From an uncultured Spartobacteria bacterium (GTDB lineage: Bacteria; Verrucomicrobiota; Verrucomicrobiia; Chthoniobacterales; UBA6821): a DNA stretch of 5,372 nt. The stretch covers positions 1 through 5,372 of the forward strand of contig CAIKYN010000406.1 in assembly GCA_903831635.1 (NCBI GenBank), in the 5' to 3' direction. Made by a program: the position numbers and the translations under genes. The notes beneath the pieces are model-generated. The model was not told the DNA's origin, ran no database searches, and saw nothing but the letters and a program-made list of their open reading frames with translations. Below, one piece after another: positions 1 to 5,319 of this stretch. Position 1 is the first letter of the stretch, and every line of letters begins with the position of its first letter.

Positions 1-429
1 CAAGAGGATGCCGAGTTGGTCGATTATCAGGAAGAGGGCTTCGAGGTTGTCCTCACGGCCTCTACTTCCAAGGTCGGCGTGGGTACTCCTGTGATTTACC
101 GGGGTGTGCTTGTGGGTAAGATCACGCGCAAGGATCTGGTGGCGGGTGGAAACGGAGTCCGGTTAACCGCCTCCCTAAAGCCCCGTTACGCTTCGCTTCT
201 CCGTGAGAATAGTCGCTTCTGGAATGCGGGAGGCATGAGGATCTCGGGTGGGCTGATTTCGCTTAATGTTCAATCATCCCTTCTCGAATCGAAGGGTTTG
301 GGGGGCGTCGAGTTCTCGACCCCCTCTGGAGAGGCCGGCGGAGGTCCCGTCAAAGAGGGTTTCCGATACGATCTCTATGATTCGCCCAAGAAGGAATGGC
401 TCCAGTGGGCTCTTCCCAACATCAAATAA
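1..429 (+). CDS. PqiB/MlaD-like MCE-domain protein, C-terminal part (5' truncated)
   Basis: The reading frame is open from base 1 and stops with TAA at 427-429, giving 142 residues of the C-terminus of a larger protein. The visible part matches the last MCE repeat of the PqiB family: VVLTAS, then SVG-like VGVGTPVIYRG with VLVGKI, then YASLLRENSRFWNAGG, then a closing GGVEFSTP. The tail, with LYDSPKKEWLQW, resembles the linker that ends many PqiB-type proteins. MCE proteins form hexameric rings or tubes that carry lipids between inner and outer membrane; PqiB stacks several MCE repeats and is anchored by an N-terminal membrane helix, which would lie outside the window. The neighbours to the left, often pqiA-like membrane proteins, cannot be seen. 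No terminator with a T-run follows the stop. Family assignment is good; whether it is PqiB, YebT-like or another multi-MCE protein cannot be decided from this fragment. Confidence 0.85.
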   Translation, partial: QEDAELVDYQEEGFEVVLTASTSKVGVGTPVIYRGVLVGKITRKDLVAGGNGVRLTASLKPRYASLLRENSRFWNAGGMRISGGLISLNVQSSLLESKGLGGVEFSTPSGEAGGGPVKEGFRYDLYDSPKKEWLQWALPNIK

Positions 430-468
430 TCAAGTAATCCCCCCTTCTGGATCCATTTGCAAAACAGG

Positions 469-509
469 GGCTCCTATGAAAGGATCTGATCATGGTCGGA
501 GCCTTTCAT
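469..509 (+). promoter_or_regulatory. Overlapping inverted repeats at the start of the leuA leader
   Basis: Two perfect inverted repeats interlock here. GGCTCC (469-474) pairs with GGAGCC (498-503), and ATGAAAGG (476-483) pairs with CCTTTCAT (502-509). They share bases 502-503 and are ordered A-B-A'-B', so the two full stems exclude each other. The first stem partly covers the AGGGG ribosome binding site and the second covers the ATG of the candidate leader ORF. This is seen directly in the sequence; a regulatory role is inference. Confidence 0.35.
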
Positions 510-616
510 GCCGTTTGCCGTCAGCCCTCATTCCGCGCTGGCACCTTGCTCCTTCTTGCCTTCTAATTTTCCAGGAGCGGCCCCTGATCCGGTCGTTCCG
601 GATCCTTTTCCTATGA
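476..616 (+). CDS. Candidate leucine-rich leader peptide ORF upstream of leuA (46 aa)
   Basis: An ATG at 476 is preceded by AGGGG (466-470) with five bases between, the best ribosome binding site in this region. The 46-codon frame contains nine leucine and four isoleucine codons, concentrated in the second half (residues 29-31 LLI, 37-38 LI, 43-46 ILFL). Its TGA stop (614-616) overlaps the leuA ATG (613-615) as ATGA, an arrangement typical of translational coupling, and leuA itself has no visible ribosome binding site there. Leucine-rich leader peptides before leuA are known from enterobacteria, but those are shorter, have consecutive leucine codons and end before the terminator, unlike this one. 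The pyrimidine-rich base composition alone raises leucine content, so this may be a chance ORF. It overlaps a different frame that could extend leuA to 508; both cannot be the main product. Confidence 0.3.
   Translation: MKGSDHGRSLSCRLPSALIPRWHLAPSCLLIFQERPLIRSFRILFL
586..609 (+). terminator. Terminator-like hairpin just before the leuA start codon
   Basis: GATCCGG (586-592) and CCGGATC (598-604) form a perfect 7-bp stem, five of the pairs G-C, around a 5-base loop TCGTT, followed by C and TTTT (606-609). It lies 8 bases before the leuA ATG at 613, so it could act as a weak attenuator or mask the start. The T-run is only four long, which makes efficient intrinsic termination doubtful. An alternative partner for its 3' side exists: AAAGGATC (479-486) is fully complementary to GATCCTTT (601-608). 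Confidence 0.35.
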
Positions 617-2166
617 ACAACGACCGAGTCCTTATTTTCGATACGACACTTCGTGATGGCGAGCAGTGCCCGGGTGCCTCGATGAACCTGCGTGAGAAGC
701 TTGAGATCGCCCGCCAACTGGCGCGCCTCCAGGTTGATATCATCGAGGCGGGATTCCCCGTGATCAGCGATGGTGACTTCGAGGCGGTGAAGACGATTGC
801 CGAGGAGATTCAGGGGCCCGTGATTGCCGGACTTGCCCGATGCGTTCCCAAGGATATCGAAGCGACTGGACGTGCTTTGCTCTCGGCGGGTGACCGCGCC
901 CGCATCCATGTCTTCCTTGCCACTTCGAAGATCCATCGCGAGCACAAGCTCAAGAAGGCCAACGAGGAAATCATCCGTCTTGCAGTCGAGGGAGTGAGTC
1001 AGGCCAAGTCGATGGTCTCAGATGTGGAGTTCTCTCCTGAGGATGCCTCGCGCACCGAACCCGAGTTTCTGGCCGAAGTCGTTCAGGCCGCGATCGAGGC
1101 GGGAGCGACTACGGTGAATATCCCTGATACGGTCGGCTATGCGATGCCTGGCCAGTATGCCGATCTGATCACTTATCTCCGAAAGCATGTCCGCGATATC
1201 CAGAAGGCGGTCATCAGCGTTCATTGTCACGATGATCTTGGTATGGCTGTCGCCAATTCACTGGCTGCTGTCCAAGCAGGGGCCCGTCAGGTCGAGGGTA
1301 CCTTCAATGGTATCGGCGAGCGCGCCGGTAATGCGGCGCTCGAGGAGGTGGTCATGGCGATCAAGACCCGTCCCGATGTTTATGCTGGTCTTTCCACCGG
1401 TATTGCCACCAAGGAAATCCTCAAAACTTCCCGTCTCATCAGTCGTCTGAGTGGTCTTCAGGTCGCCCGTAGCAAGGCGATCATCGGTGAGAATGCCTTT
1501 GCCCACGGCTCAGGCATTCATCAGGACGGCATCCTGAAGATGCGCGAGACTTATGAGATTATGGATCCTCGTGATGTCGGCTGGGGCGGCACTGATCTCC
1601 CTCTCACCAAGCACAGTGGACGCCATGCCATGGTGGCCCGTCTCGAGCAACTTGGCCTGAGCCTCACCGAGGCTGAGATCGCACCGATCTTCACCCGCTT
1701 TAAGGAACTCGGGGACAAGAAGAAGTTTGTTTACGACGATGACCTCGTTGCTCTCGCGGGTGATGCCGTTGCGGGCGAGACTGGTGCCTACTCCCTCGAA
1801 TCGCTCTATGTTGTCTGTGGCGGAAGCACCGTTCCCAGTGCTACGGTGAAGCTGCGTCATGGAGGAGAGACCCTCGAAGAATCGAGCCCGGGCAATGGTG
1901 CAGTCGATGCAGCCATGAAGGCGATCGACCGGATTGTGAAGAAGACGGGTCATCTGGCCGTTTACCTCGTCGAGGCTGTCACCGAAGGGCAGGATGCTCT
2001 CGGTGAGGTCACTCTGAAGGTAGATTTCGGCGATGGGCGACTTATCACCGGCAAAGGAGCCTCCACTGATGTGATCGAGGCCTCTGCCCGCGCCTACGTG
2101 AATGCCATTAATCGTGTTCTTGTCATGCAGCAGACCGCTCCCGGCGTCGACATGCCGAGAGTTTAA
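613..2166 (+). CDS. leuA: 2-isopropylmalate synthase LeuA
   Basis: LeuA condenses acetyl-CoA with 2-oxoisovalerate to 2-isopropylmalate, the committed step of leucine synthesis in the cytoplasm. From the ATG at 613 the protein has 517 residues, normal for the long bacterial form. The HMGL-like catalytic barrel starts at once with DTTLRDGEQ (residues 10-18; catalytic Arg14, metal ligand Asp15), continues through the metal-binding HCHDD (204-208; His204, His206) and GTFNGIGERAGN (229-240; Asn240), and the linker has HGSGIHQDG (298-306). From about residue 392 to the end lies the LeuA dimer/allosteric domain (for example DFGDGR at 471-476 and the DVIEASARAYVNAINR helix), so feedback inhibition by leucine is expected. 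Start 613 is chosen because homologous sequence begins within five residues of it; it lacks a Shine-Dalgarno and may be translated by coupling. An in-frame ATG at 508 with GGAG at 498-501 would add 35 Ala/Pro-rich residues that resemble nothing in the family. Citramalate synthase or homocitrate synthase is less likely given the whole-length match. Confidence 0.96.
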   Translation: MNNDRVLIFDTTLRDGEQCPGASMNLREKLEIARQLARLQVDIIEAGFPVISDGDFEAVKTIAEEIQGPVIAGLARCVPKDIEATGRALLSAGDRARIHVFLATSKIHREHKLKKANEEIIRLAVEGVSQAKSMVSDVEFSPEDASRTEPEFLAEVVQAAIEAGATTVNIPDTVGYAMPGQYADLITYLRKHVRDIQKAVISVHCHDDLGMAVANSLAAVQAGARQVEGTFNGIGERAGNAALEEVVMAIKTRPDVYAGLSTGIATKEILKTSRLISRLSGLQVARSKAIIGENAFAHGSGIHQDGILKMRETYEIMDPRDVGWGGTDLPLTKHSGRHAMVARLEQLGLSLTEAEIAPIFTRFKELGDKKKFVYDDDLVALAGDAVAGETGAYSLESLYVVCGGSTVPSATVKLRHGGETLEESSPGNGAVDAAMKAIDRIVKKTGHLAVYLVEAVTEGQDALGEVTLKVDFGDGRLITGKGASTDVIEASARAYVNAINRVLVMQQTAPGVDMPRV

Positions 2167-2228
2167 AACCTGAAACCGGACCAAGATTTTACCCAACTCC
2201 TAGCCTTGAACTTCTAACACTCAATCAA

Positions 2229-2870
2229 ATGAATAAAACACTCCTCATAGTCCTCGGTGTCATCGTCATTCTCATCCTTGCCGCCATTGGCAGCTACAAT
2301 GGACTGGTCGGCAGTTCTCAAGCTGTCGATGCCTCTTGGGCTCAGGTCCAGAATGTCTACCAGCGTCGTGCCGATCTGATCCCGAATCTGGTTCAGACTG
2401 TTCAGGGAGCAGCCAACTTCGAGAAGTCGACGATCGTTCAGGTCACCGAAGCCCGAGCTTCCGTCGGTAAGGTGAACATCAACCAGAATCAGGCGCCGAC
2501 TGATCCCGCACAGTTGGCTCAGTTCCAGCAGGCCCAAGGACAGCTTGGTTCCGCCCTCTCGCGACTCCTCGTGGTGGCTGAGAACTATCCCGACCTGAAG
2601 GCGACCGCAAACTTCCGCGACCTTCAGGCGCAACTCGAGGGAACGGAAAACCGAATCACCGTGGAGCGCGGTCGTTTCAATGCCGCGGTGCAGGCTTACA
2701 ATACCAAGATCCGCACGCTGCCGACGGTCTTCTTTGCCGGCCTGCTCGGTTTCCAGCAGAAGCCCTACTTCCAAGCGACTGCCGGTGCTGAGACCGCCCC
2801 CTCGGTAAAGTTCGACTTTGGTGGTGCGCCCTCCAGTGGAGGTGGCGCCGCGCCGACTCCGGCGAAATAA
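2229..2870 (+). CDS. lemA: LemA family membrane-anchored protein
   Basis: The 213-residue protein opens with a single hydrophobic helix (about residues 4-21, LLIVLGVIVILILAAIG) that should anchor it in the inner membrane with the rest outside the cytoplasm. Family hallmarks follow: YNGLV (23-27), RRADLIPNLV (46-55), the AENYPDLKA stretch (117-125), the F-DLQ-QLEGTENRI helix (129-143) and FNAAVQAYN with IRTLP (150-165). The LemA fold is a bundle of long helices; its molecular function is not settled. The last 25 residues are Gly/Ala/Pro-rich and probably disordered. The ATG at 2229 follows an AT-rich leader without a Shine-Dalgarno. The gene is 62 bases after leuA and 18 bases before a TPM-domain gene, the usual partner of lemA in bacteria, so the two very likely form one transcription unit. 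No convincing promoter was found in the gap. Confidence 0.93.
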   Translation: MNKTLLIVLGVIVILILAAIGSYNGLVGSSQAVDASWAQVQNVYQRRADLIPNLVQTVQGAANFEKSTIVQVTEARASVGKVNINQNQAPTDPAQLAQFQQAQGQLGSALSRLLVVAENYPDLKATANFRDLQAQLEGTENRITVERGRFNAAVQAYNTKIRTLPTVFFAGLLGFQQKPYFQATAGAETAPSVKFDFGGAPSSGGGAAPTPAK

Positions 2871-2888
2871 CCCACAAGATCGATTTTC

Positions 2889-3671
2889 ATGGTTCGACAC
2901 CTTCCCCTAGTTCTCCTGCTCCTGATGGGGATCGGATTGGGTAAGGTGTCTGCTGAGGCGTCTCTGCCTCCTGCTCCTACAGAGTATGTGACCGATGAGG
3001 CGGGAGTGATTGCACCGCCCTTGGTATCGCAGCTCAATCAACGTCTCGCGGTTTTCGAGAAGGAGACTTCAAACCAGATCGTTGCCTTGGTGCTGAAGAA
3101 ACTCCCCGAGGGATTCTCTATCGATCAGTATGCGCAGCAGTTGTACTCCGCATGGCACATCGGGCAGAAAAAAACCTCGAACGGAGCTCTCATCCTTATC
3201 TCGGTACAGGAACACAAGGGATGGATTCAGACAGGTTATGGTCTTGAGGGAGCTCTGCCTGACGCTCTCTGCAGCCGAATCATTCGAGAAACCATGGCAC
3301 CTTCATTCAGATCAGGGAACTATGGGGCTGGTCTGGCCGCTGGGATCACCGCTGTCATGCAGGCCACGAAGGGTGAGTATAAAGGGACGGGTCACTCCAA
3401 GGAAAAGCCAACGACGATCAAGGATTTCCTTTTTTCGCCTCTCGGTTTTTTTCTCCTCGTTCTTTTTGTCCTGATCATCACCGGAAGGAATCGTCGTGAT
3501 GTTGGCCAGGGAGGCGTGAGTCCCGGTGCTGCAGCCGCGACCGGTCTCTTTATCGGAGGAATGGGCGGAGGCTGGGGTGGGGGGCGTGGAGATGGCGGAG
3601 GAGGAGACTCCGGGGGATTTTCAGGAGGTGGCGGGGATAGTGGAGGAGGTGGCGGGGGTGGCGATTGGTGA
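2889..3671 (+). CDS. TPM-domain (YgcG-like) protein with signal peptide and glycine-rich tail
   Basis: The 260-residue protein starts with a signal peptide (basic VRH, hydrophobic LPLVLLLLMGIGLG, likely cleavage after VSA near residue 22). Residues about 33-160 form a TPM domain: YVTDEAGVI, NQIVALVLKKLP, WHIGQKKTSNGALILISV, the diagnostic TGYGLEGALPD (115-125), and PSFRSGNYGAGLAAGI. A membrane helix follows (about 186-199, GFFLLVLFVLIITG), then a segment ending in a Gly/Asp/Ser tail (about 223-260) closing with GGGDW. This layout, exported domain, one membrane helix, Gly-rich end, is typical of the family. TPM domains have been reported with phosphatase activity in plant and some bacterial members, and others are linked to photosystem II repair or respiratory complex assembly; here the substrate is unknown. 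It sits 18 bases after lemA, the common pairing, and its stop overlaps or abuts the start of the channel gene, so the three are probably co-transcribed. Confidence 0.9.
   Translation: MVRHLPLVLLLLMGIGLGKVSAEASLPPAPTEYVTDEAGVIAPPLVSQLNQRLAVFEKETSNQIVALVLKKLPEGFSIDQYAQQLYSAWHIGQKKTSNGALILISVQEHKGWIQTGYGLEGALPDALCSRIIRETMAPSFRSGNYGAGLAAGITAVMQATKGEYKGTGHSKEKPTTIKDFLFSPLGFFLLVLFVLIITGRNRRDVGQGGVSPGAAAATGLFIGGMGGGWGGGRGDGGGGDSGGFSGGGGDSGGGGGGGDW
3553..3665 (+). repeat. G-rich low-complexity tract encoding the Gly-rich tail
   Basis: About 110 bases made mostly of GGN codons with many runs of three to six G, encoding glycine interrupted by Asp, Ser and Trp. Slippage here could change the tail length or shift the frame into the following gene. 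The pairing of purine-rich + strand with a C-rich opposite strand explains the proline-rich open frame on the - strand at 3392-3721, which is not a gene. Confidence 0.7.
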
Positions 3672-3673
3672 GT

Positions 3674-4438
3674 ATGAGAAGCTGGAGCGCCAGTAGCAAA
3701 AAGTTCGAGGAGCGCCGTCACATCGTCGGAGGTATCATCCTTATCAGTCTGCTTTTTTTCGGAAACCTCATCCCGATTATTCTTAATCTGTTGATCTTGC
3801 TGGGAGTGGCATGGTTGGCAATTGCCTCCTTTTCCGGCTTTCGCTCGGCAATAGTCATCTCCTTTGCAACCTTTGTTTTTCAGTTCACCACTCTCTATTT
3901 GAGGCAGTACAGGACATATAATGGAGTGGTTATCGATTTTTGGGAGTCTTTGGAACTCTCACTGGTAACTAGTGTCTTTTTCACCATGCTCTTCGGAGCC
4001 TTTGTCTGGATTCGTGCAATTCTGCGTCGAAAGCGTGCCGGTTTCGATGAAGTCGTGGGTGCCTTCAATCTCTATATCTGGATCGCAACCATCTACGCCT
4101 GTCTTTACACCTTCGTTTCGAAAGAGAATGTGAAGGCCTTCCACCTGGACGATCAATTAGTGAAGGGAATGGACTTGAAGGAGTGGATGAAAAACTTCAA
4201 TGACCTCTTCTATTTCAGTTTTTGTACCCAGACAACGCTTGGTTACGGGGATATCGTTCCCGTCTCACACTTGGCGCGATCCATTGCGGTCACCCAAGCT
4301 ATGATTGGTCAGTTCTATGTGGCGGTGGTGCTGACCTATATCCTGAATCTCTGGATTCAGGATCTGGGGCGCCAAGTCGAAAAAGAGATAACCCATCCCG
4401 ATCTCCCTCCGCCCGCTCCGAGGCATCGGGACAAGTAG
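3674..4438 (+). CDS. Potassium-channel-like membrane protein (Ion_trans_2 pore)
   Basis: A 254-residue membrane protein ending in a pore module. Residues 187-193 read TTLGYGD, the K+ channel selectivity filter, preceded by the pore helix LFYFSFCTQ (178-186) and followed by the inner helix (about 203-227). Upstream are hydrophobic segments at about 17-53 (long enough for a helical hairpin), 57-76, 95-114 and 130-148, giving five or six membrane helices in all. A basic patch RAILRRKR (114-121) follows the third segment, but there is no regular voltage-sensor array of arginines and no RCK or cyclic-nucleotide domain; the C-terminus is a short polar, proline-rich tail. It should conduct K+ (or other cations) across the inner membrane. 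Start: ATG 3674 lies two bases after the TPM stop; GTG 3668 overlaps that stop as GTGA, and its spacing from the GGGGGTGG stretch (3654-3661) is better, so it is a real alternative, as is TTG 3665. Either way, coupling to the TPM gene is likely. Confidence 0.85.
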   Translation: MRSWSASSKKFEERRHIVGGIILISLLFFGNLIPIILNLLILLGVAWLAIASFSGFRSAIVISFATFVFQFTTLYLRQYRTYNGVVIDFWESLELSLVTSVFFTMLFGAFVWIRAILRRKRAGFDEVVGAFNLYIWIATIYACLYTFVSKENVKAFHLDDQLVKGMDLKEWMKNFNDLFYFSFCTQTTLGYGDIVPVSHLARSIAVTQAMIGQFYVAVVLTYILNLWIQDLGRQVEKEITHPDLPPPAPRHRDK

Positions 4439-4453
4439 GTGGTTGCAGTTATT

Positions 4454-4490
4454 TTCTCTCTCCTTTCAAGAAAGATTGAAGGGAGGAGAA
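4454..4490 (+). terminator. Long hairpin after the channel gene, possible terminator
   Basis: A pyrimidine-rich arm (4454-4468) pairs with the purine-rich arm TGAAGGGAGGAGAA (4477-4490): about 14 pairs with one bulged T (4459), one G-T wobble (4464-4481) and an 8-base loop. It begins 16 bases after the channel stop codon, as expected for the end of the lemA-TPM-channel unit. No T-run follows directly, though a T4 precedes the left arm (4452-4455), so termination on the + strand is plausible but unproven. Confidence 0.45.
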
Positions 4491-4504
4491 TGGATCCGTA
4501 TTAT
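4476..4504 (+). promoter_or_regulatory. Sigma70-like promoter for ppa
   Basis: TTGAAG (4476-4481, four of six to TTGACA) and TATTAT (4499-4504, five of six to TATAAT) are separated by exactly 17 bases. Transcription would begin near 4511, leaving a leader of about 34 bases before the ppa ATG at 4545. The -35 box lies in the right arm of the preceding hairpin. The match is good but by eye only. Confidence 0.5.
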
Positions 4505-4544
4505 CTCAACTCTTTTTATTTCCTTAAATTCAACCTCTTTTTCC

Positions 4545-5144
4545 ATGACGAAAATTCCCGATCCCTACGTTCAGATCTGTCCCAATTCCTGGCATGATGT
4601 CTCCCCTGGAGACGATGCAGGGAAGGGCATCGTCCGTTCCATCATCGAGATTCCGATGGGGAGCTCCAACAAGTATGAATTGGATAAGGAGACCGGCTTG
4701 CTAAAGCTCGACCGAGTCCTCTACTCGGCTGTTTATTACCCCGCAAATTACGGCTTCATCCCACAGACTCTAGCCGATGATGGAGATCCCTTGGATATCC
4801 TCGTCTTGGGAGCTGAACCCGTTTATCCCCTTACGCTTGTAACTTCACGCGTCATCGGTCTCATGGTCATGAAGGATCAGGATGAGCTCGATCACAAGTT
4901 GATCGGTGTGCCGGTCGGAGATCCCGAGTATAAGAACTGCAATGATGTTCACGAACTCCCTCCTCACCGCCTTGCCGTGCTGAAGCGCTTTTTTGAGGAC
5001 TACAAGATCCTTGAAAACAAGTCGGTGATCGTGGATGACATTCTCTCCGCGAAGGATGCCCTTCCCGTGATTGCCGAATCTATCGCTACCTATAAGACTT
5101 GGCGCGCGGGGGGAGAAGTGATCCTGAACCAGCAGAAGGGCTGA
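4545..5144 (+). CDS. ppa: Soluble inorganic pyrophosphatase, family I
   Basis: Hydrolyses pyrophosphate to two phosphates in the cytoplasm, pulling biosynthetic reactions forward. The 199-residue product has the family I signature DGDPLDI (79-85) with the metal-binding aspartates 79, 81 and 84. Other expected active-site residues are present: Glu35 in IEIP, Lys43 and Glu45 in NKYELD, Arg57 in LDRVLY, Tyr69 in YPANYGFIPQT, Asp111, Asp116 and Lys118 in the KDQDELDHKLI stretch, and Tyr153-Lys154 in RFFEDYK. Length is close to the usual bacterial size with a short N-terminal extension (IPDPYVQICPNSWHDVSPGD). Start 4545 is chosen because the family's sequence begins soon after it; the frame continues upstream to a TTG at 4443, but that part would precede the predicted transcription start and has no family resemblance. 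No Shine-Dalgarno is visible in the AT-rich leader. It appears to be transcribed alone from the promoter at 4476-4504, with hairpins after it. Confidence 0.95.
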   Translation: MTKIPDPYVQICPNSWHDVSPGDDAGKGIVRSIIEIPMGSSNKYELDKETGLLKLDRVLYSAVYYPANYGFIPQTLADDGDPLDILVLGAEPVYPLTLVTSRVIGLMVMKDQDELDHKLIGVPVGDPEYKNCNDVHELPPHRLAVLKRFFEDYKILENKSVIVDDILSAKDALPVIAESIATYKTWRAGGEVILNQQKG

Positions 5145-5146
5145 GA

Positions 5147-5174
5147 TTTCAGGGAAGCGATGCTTCCCTAGAAA
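5147..5174 (+). terminator. Strong hairpin right after ppa
   Basis: AGGGAAGC (5151-5158) and GCTTCCCT (5162-5169) form a perfect 8-bp stem with the loop GAT. TTTC (5147-5150) and GAAA (5171-5174) extend it by four pairs across one bulged A. It starts two bases after the ppa stop. No T-run follows, so it may stabilise the mRNA 3' end or end transcription together with the next hairpin. Confidence 0.5.
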
Positions 5175-5186
5175 GATTGTTTCTGT

Positions 5187-5215
5187 CGGGAAGACTGGAC
5201 TCTTTGCCCGCTTTT
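5187..5215 (+). terminator. Terminator-like hairpin with T-run downstream of ppa
   Basis: CGGGAAGA (5187-5194) pairs with TCTT (5201-5204) and CCCG (5207-5210), leaving a two-base bulge TG and a 6-base loop CTGGAC, and is followed by C and TTTT (5212-5215). This is a fair, imperfect intrinsic terminator for ppa. Confidence 0.4.
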
Positions 5216-5235
5216 CCCTTAAAGATTAGCCTTCC

Positions 5236-5289
5236 CCATGAAAGCCCCCCTTCATGGATGAGACCGACGGGCAAGCGCCCGCGTCATCC
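5236..5289 (+). promoter_or_regulatory. Structured leader upstream of the last gene
   Basis: Two adjoining inverted repeats lie in the 175-base spacer. CCATGAA (5236-5242) pairs with TTCATGG (5251-5257) around an 8-base loop holding six C. Then GGATGA (5256-5261) pairs with TCATCC (5284-5289), enclosing CGGGC (5268-5272) with GCCCG (5277-5281) around AAGC. The two outer stems share GG at 5256-5257, so they compete by two bases. The C-rich loop could also pair with GGGC (5269-5272). I do not recognise a known riboswitch. The stretch 5290-5319 shows no clear Shine-Dalgarno or promoter. Confidence 0.35.
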
Positions 5290-5319
5290 AGTTGAGTGTC
5301 TTTCTTTCAGACAACACAT

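Noticed and set aside
457..485. Promoter for the leuA leader using TTGCAA (457-462)
   Set aside because: TATGAA (475-480) is only 12 bases away, and the sequence at 17 bases (AAGGAT) matches TATAAT at three of six positions.
2167..2228. Promoter for lemA using TTGAAC (2206-2211)
   Set aside because: A -10 box at 17 bases would fall on the lemA start codon; no other convincing -35/-10 pair is present, so lemA may be read through from leuA.
1510..2900. Long - strand open frames opposite leuA (1510-2196) and lemA (2214-2900), 228 codons each
   Set aside because: They mirror highly conserved + strand genes, their translations look like no known family, and they lack good start signals. They follow from the codon bias of the + strand genes.
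3392..3721. Proline-rich - strand frame opposite the TPM gene tail
   Set aside because: It is the complement of the GGN-codon tract (CCN read as proline); low complexity and no start signal.
4482..4597. Small ORF from ATG 4490 behind GGAGG, running into ppa (36 codons)
   Set aside because: The spacing from GGAGG to the ATG is only three bases, the ORF lies upstream of the transcription start expected from the 4476-4504 promoter, and the purine run is explained by the hairpin arm.
5151..5289. Fluoride (crcB) riboswitch upstream of the last gene, suggested by GCGATG and TTCCC near 5157-5168 and the link between pyrophosphatases and fluoride
   Set aside because: The required 3' element resembling CTGATG with CTCCTAC is not found at a fitting distance, and GCGATGC is simply the tip of a perfect hairpin. 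A search with the Rfam fluoride riboswitch model would settle it.
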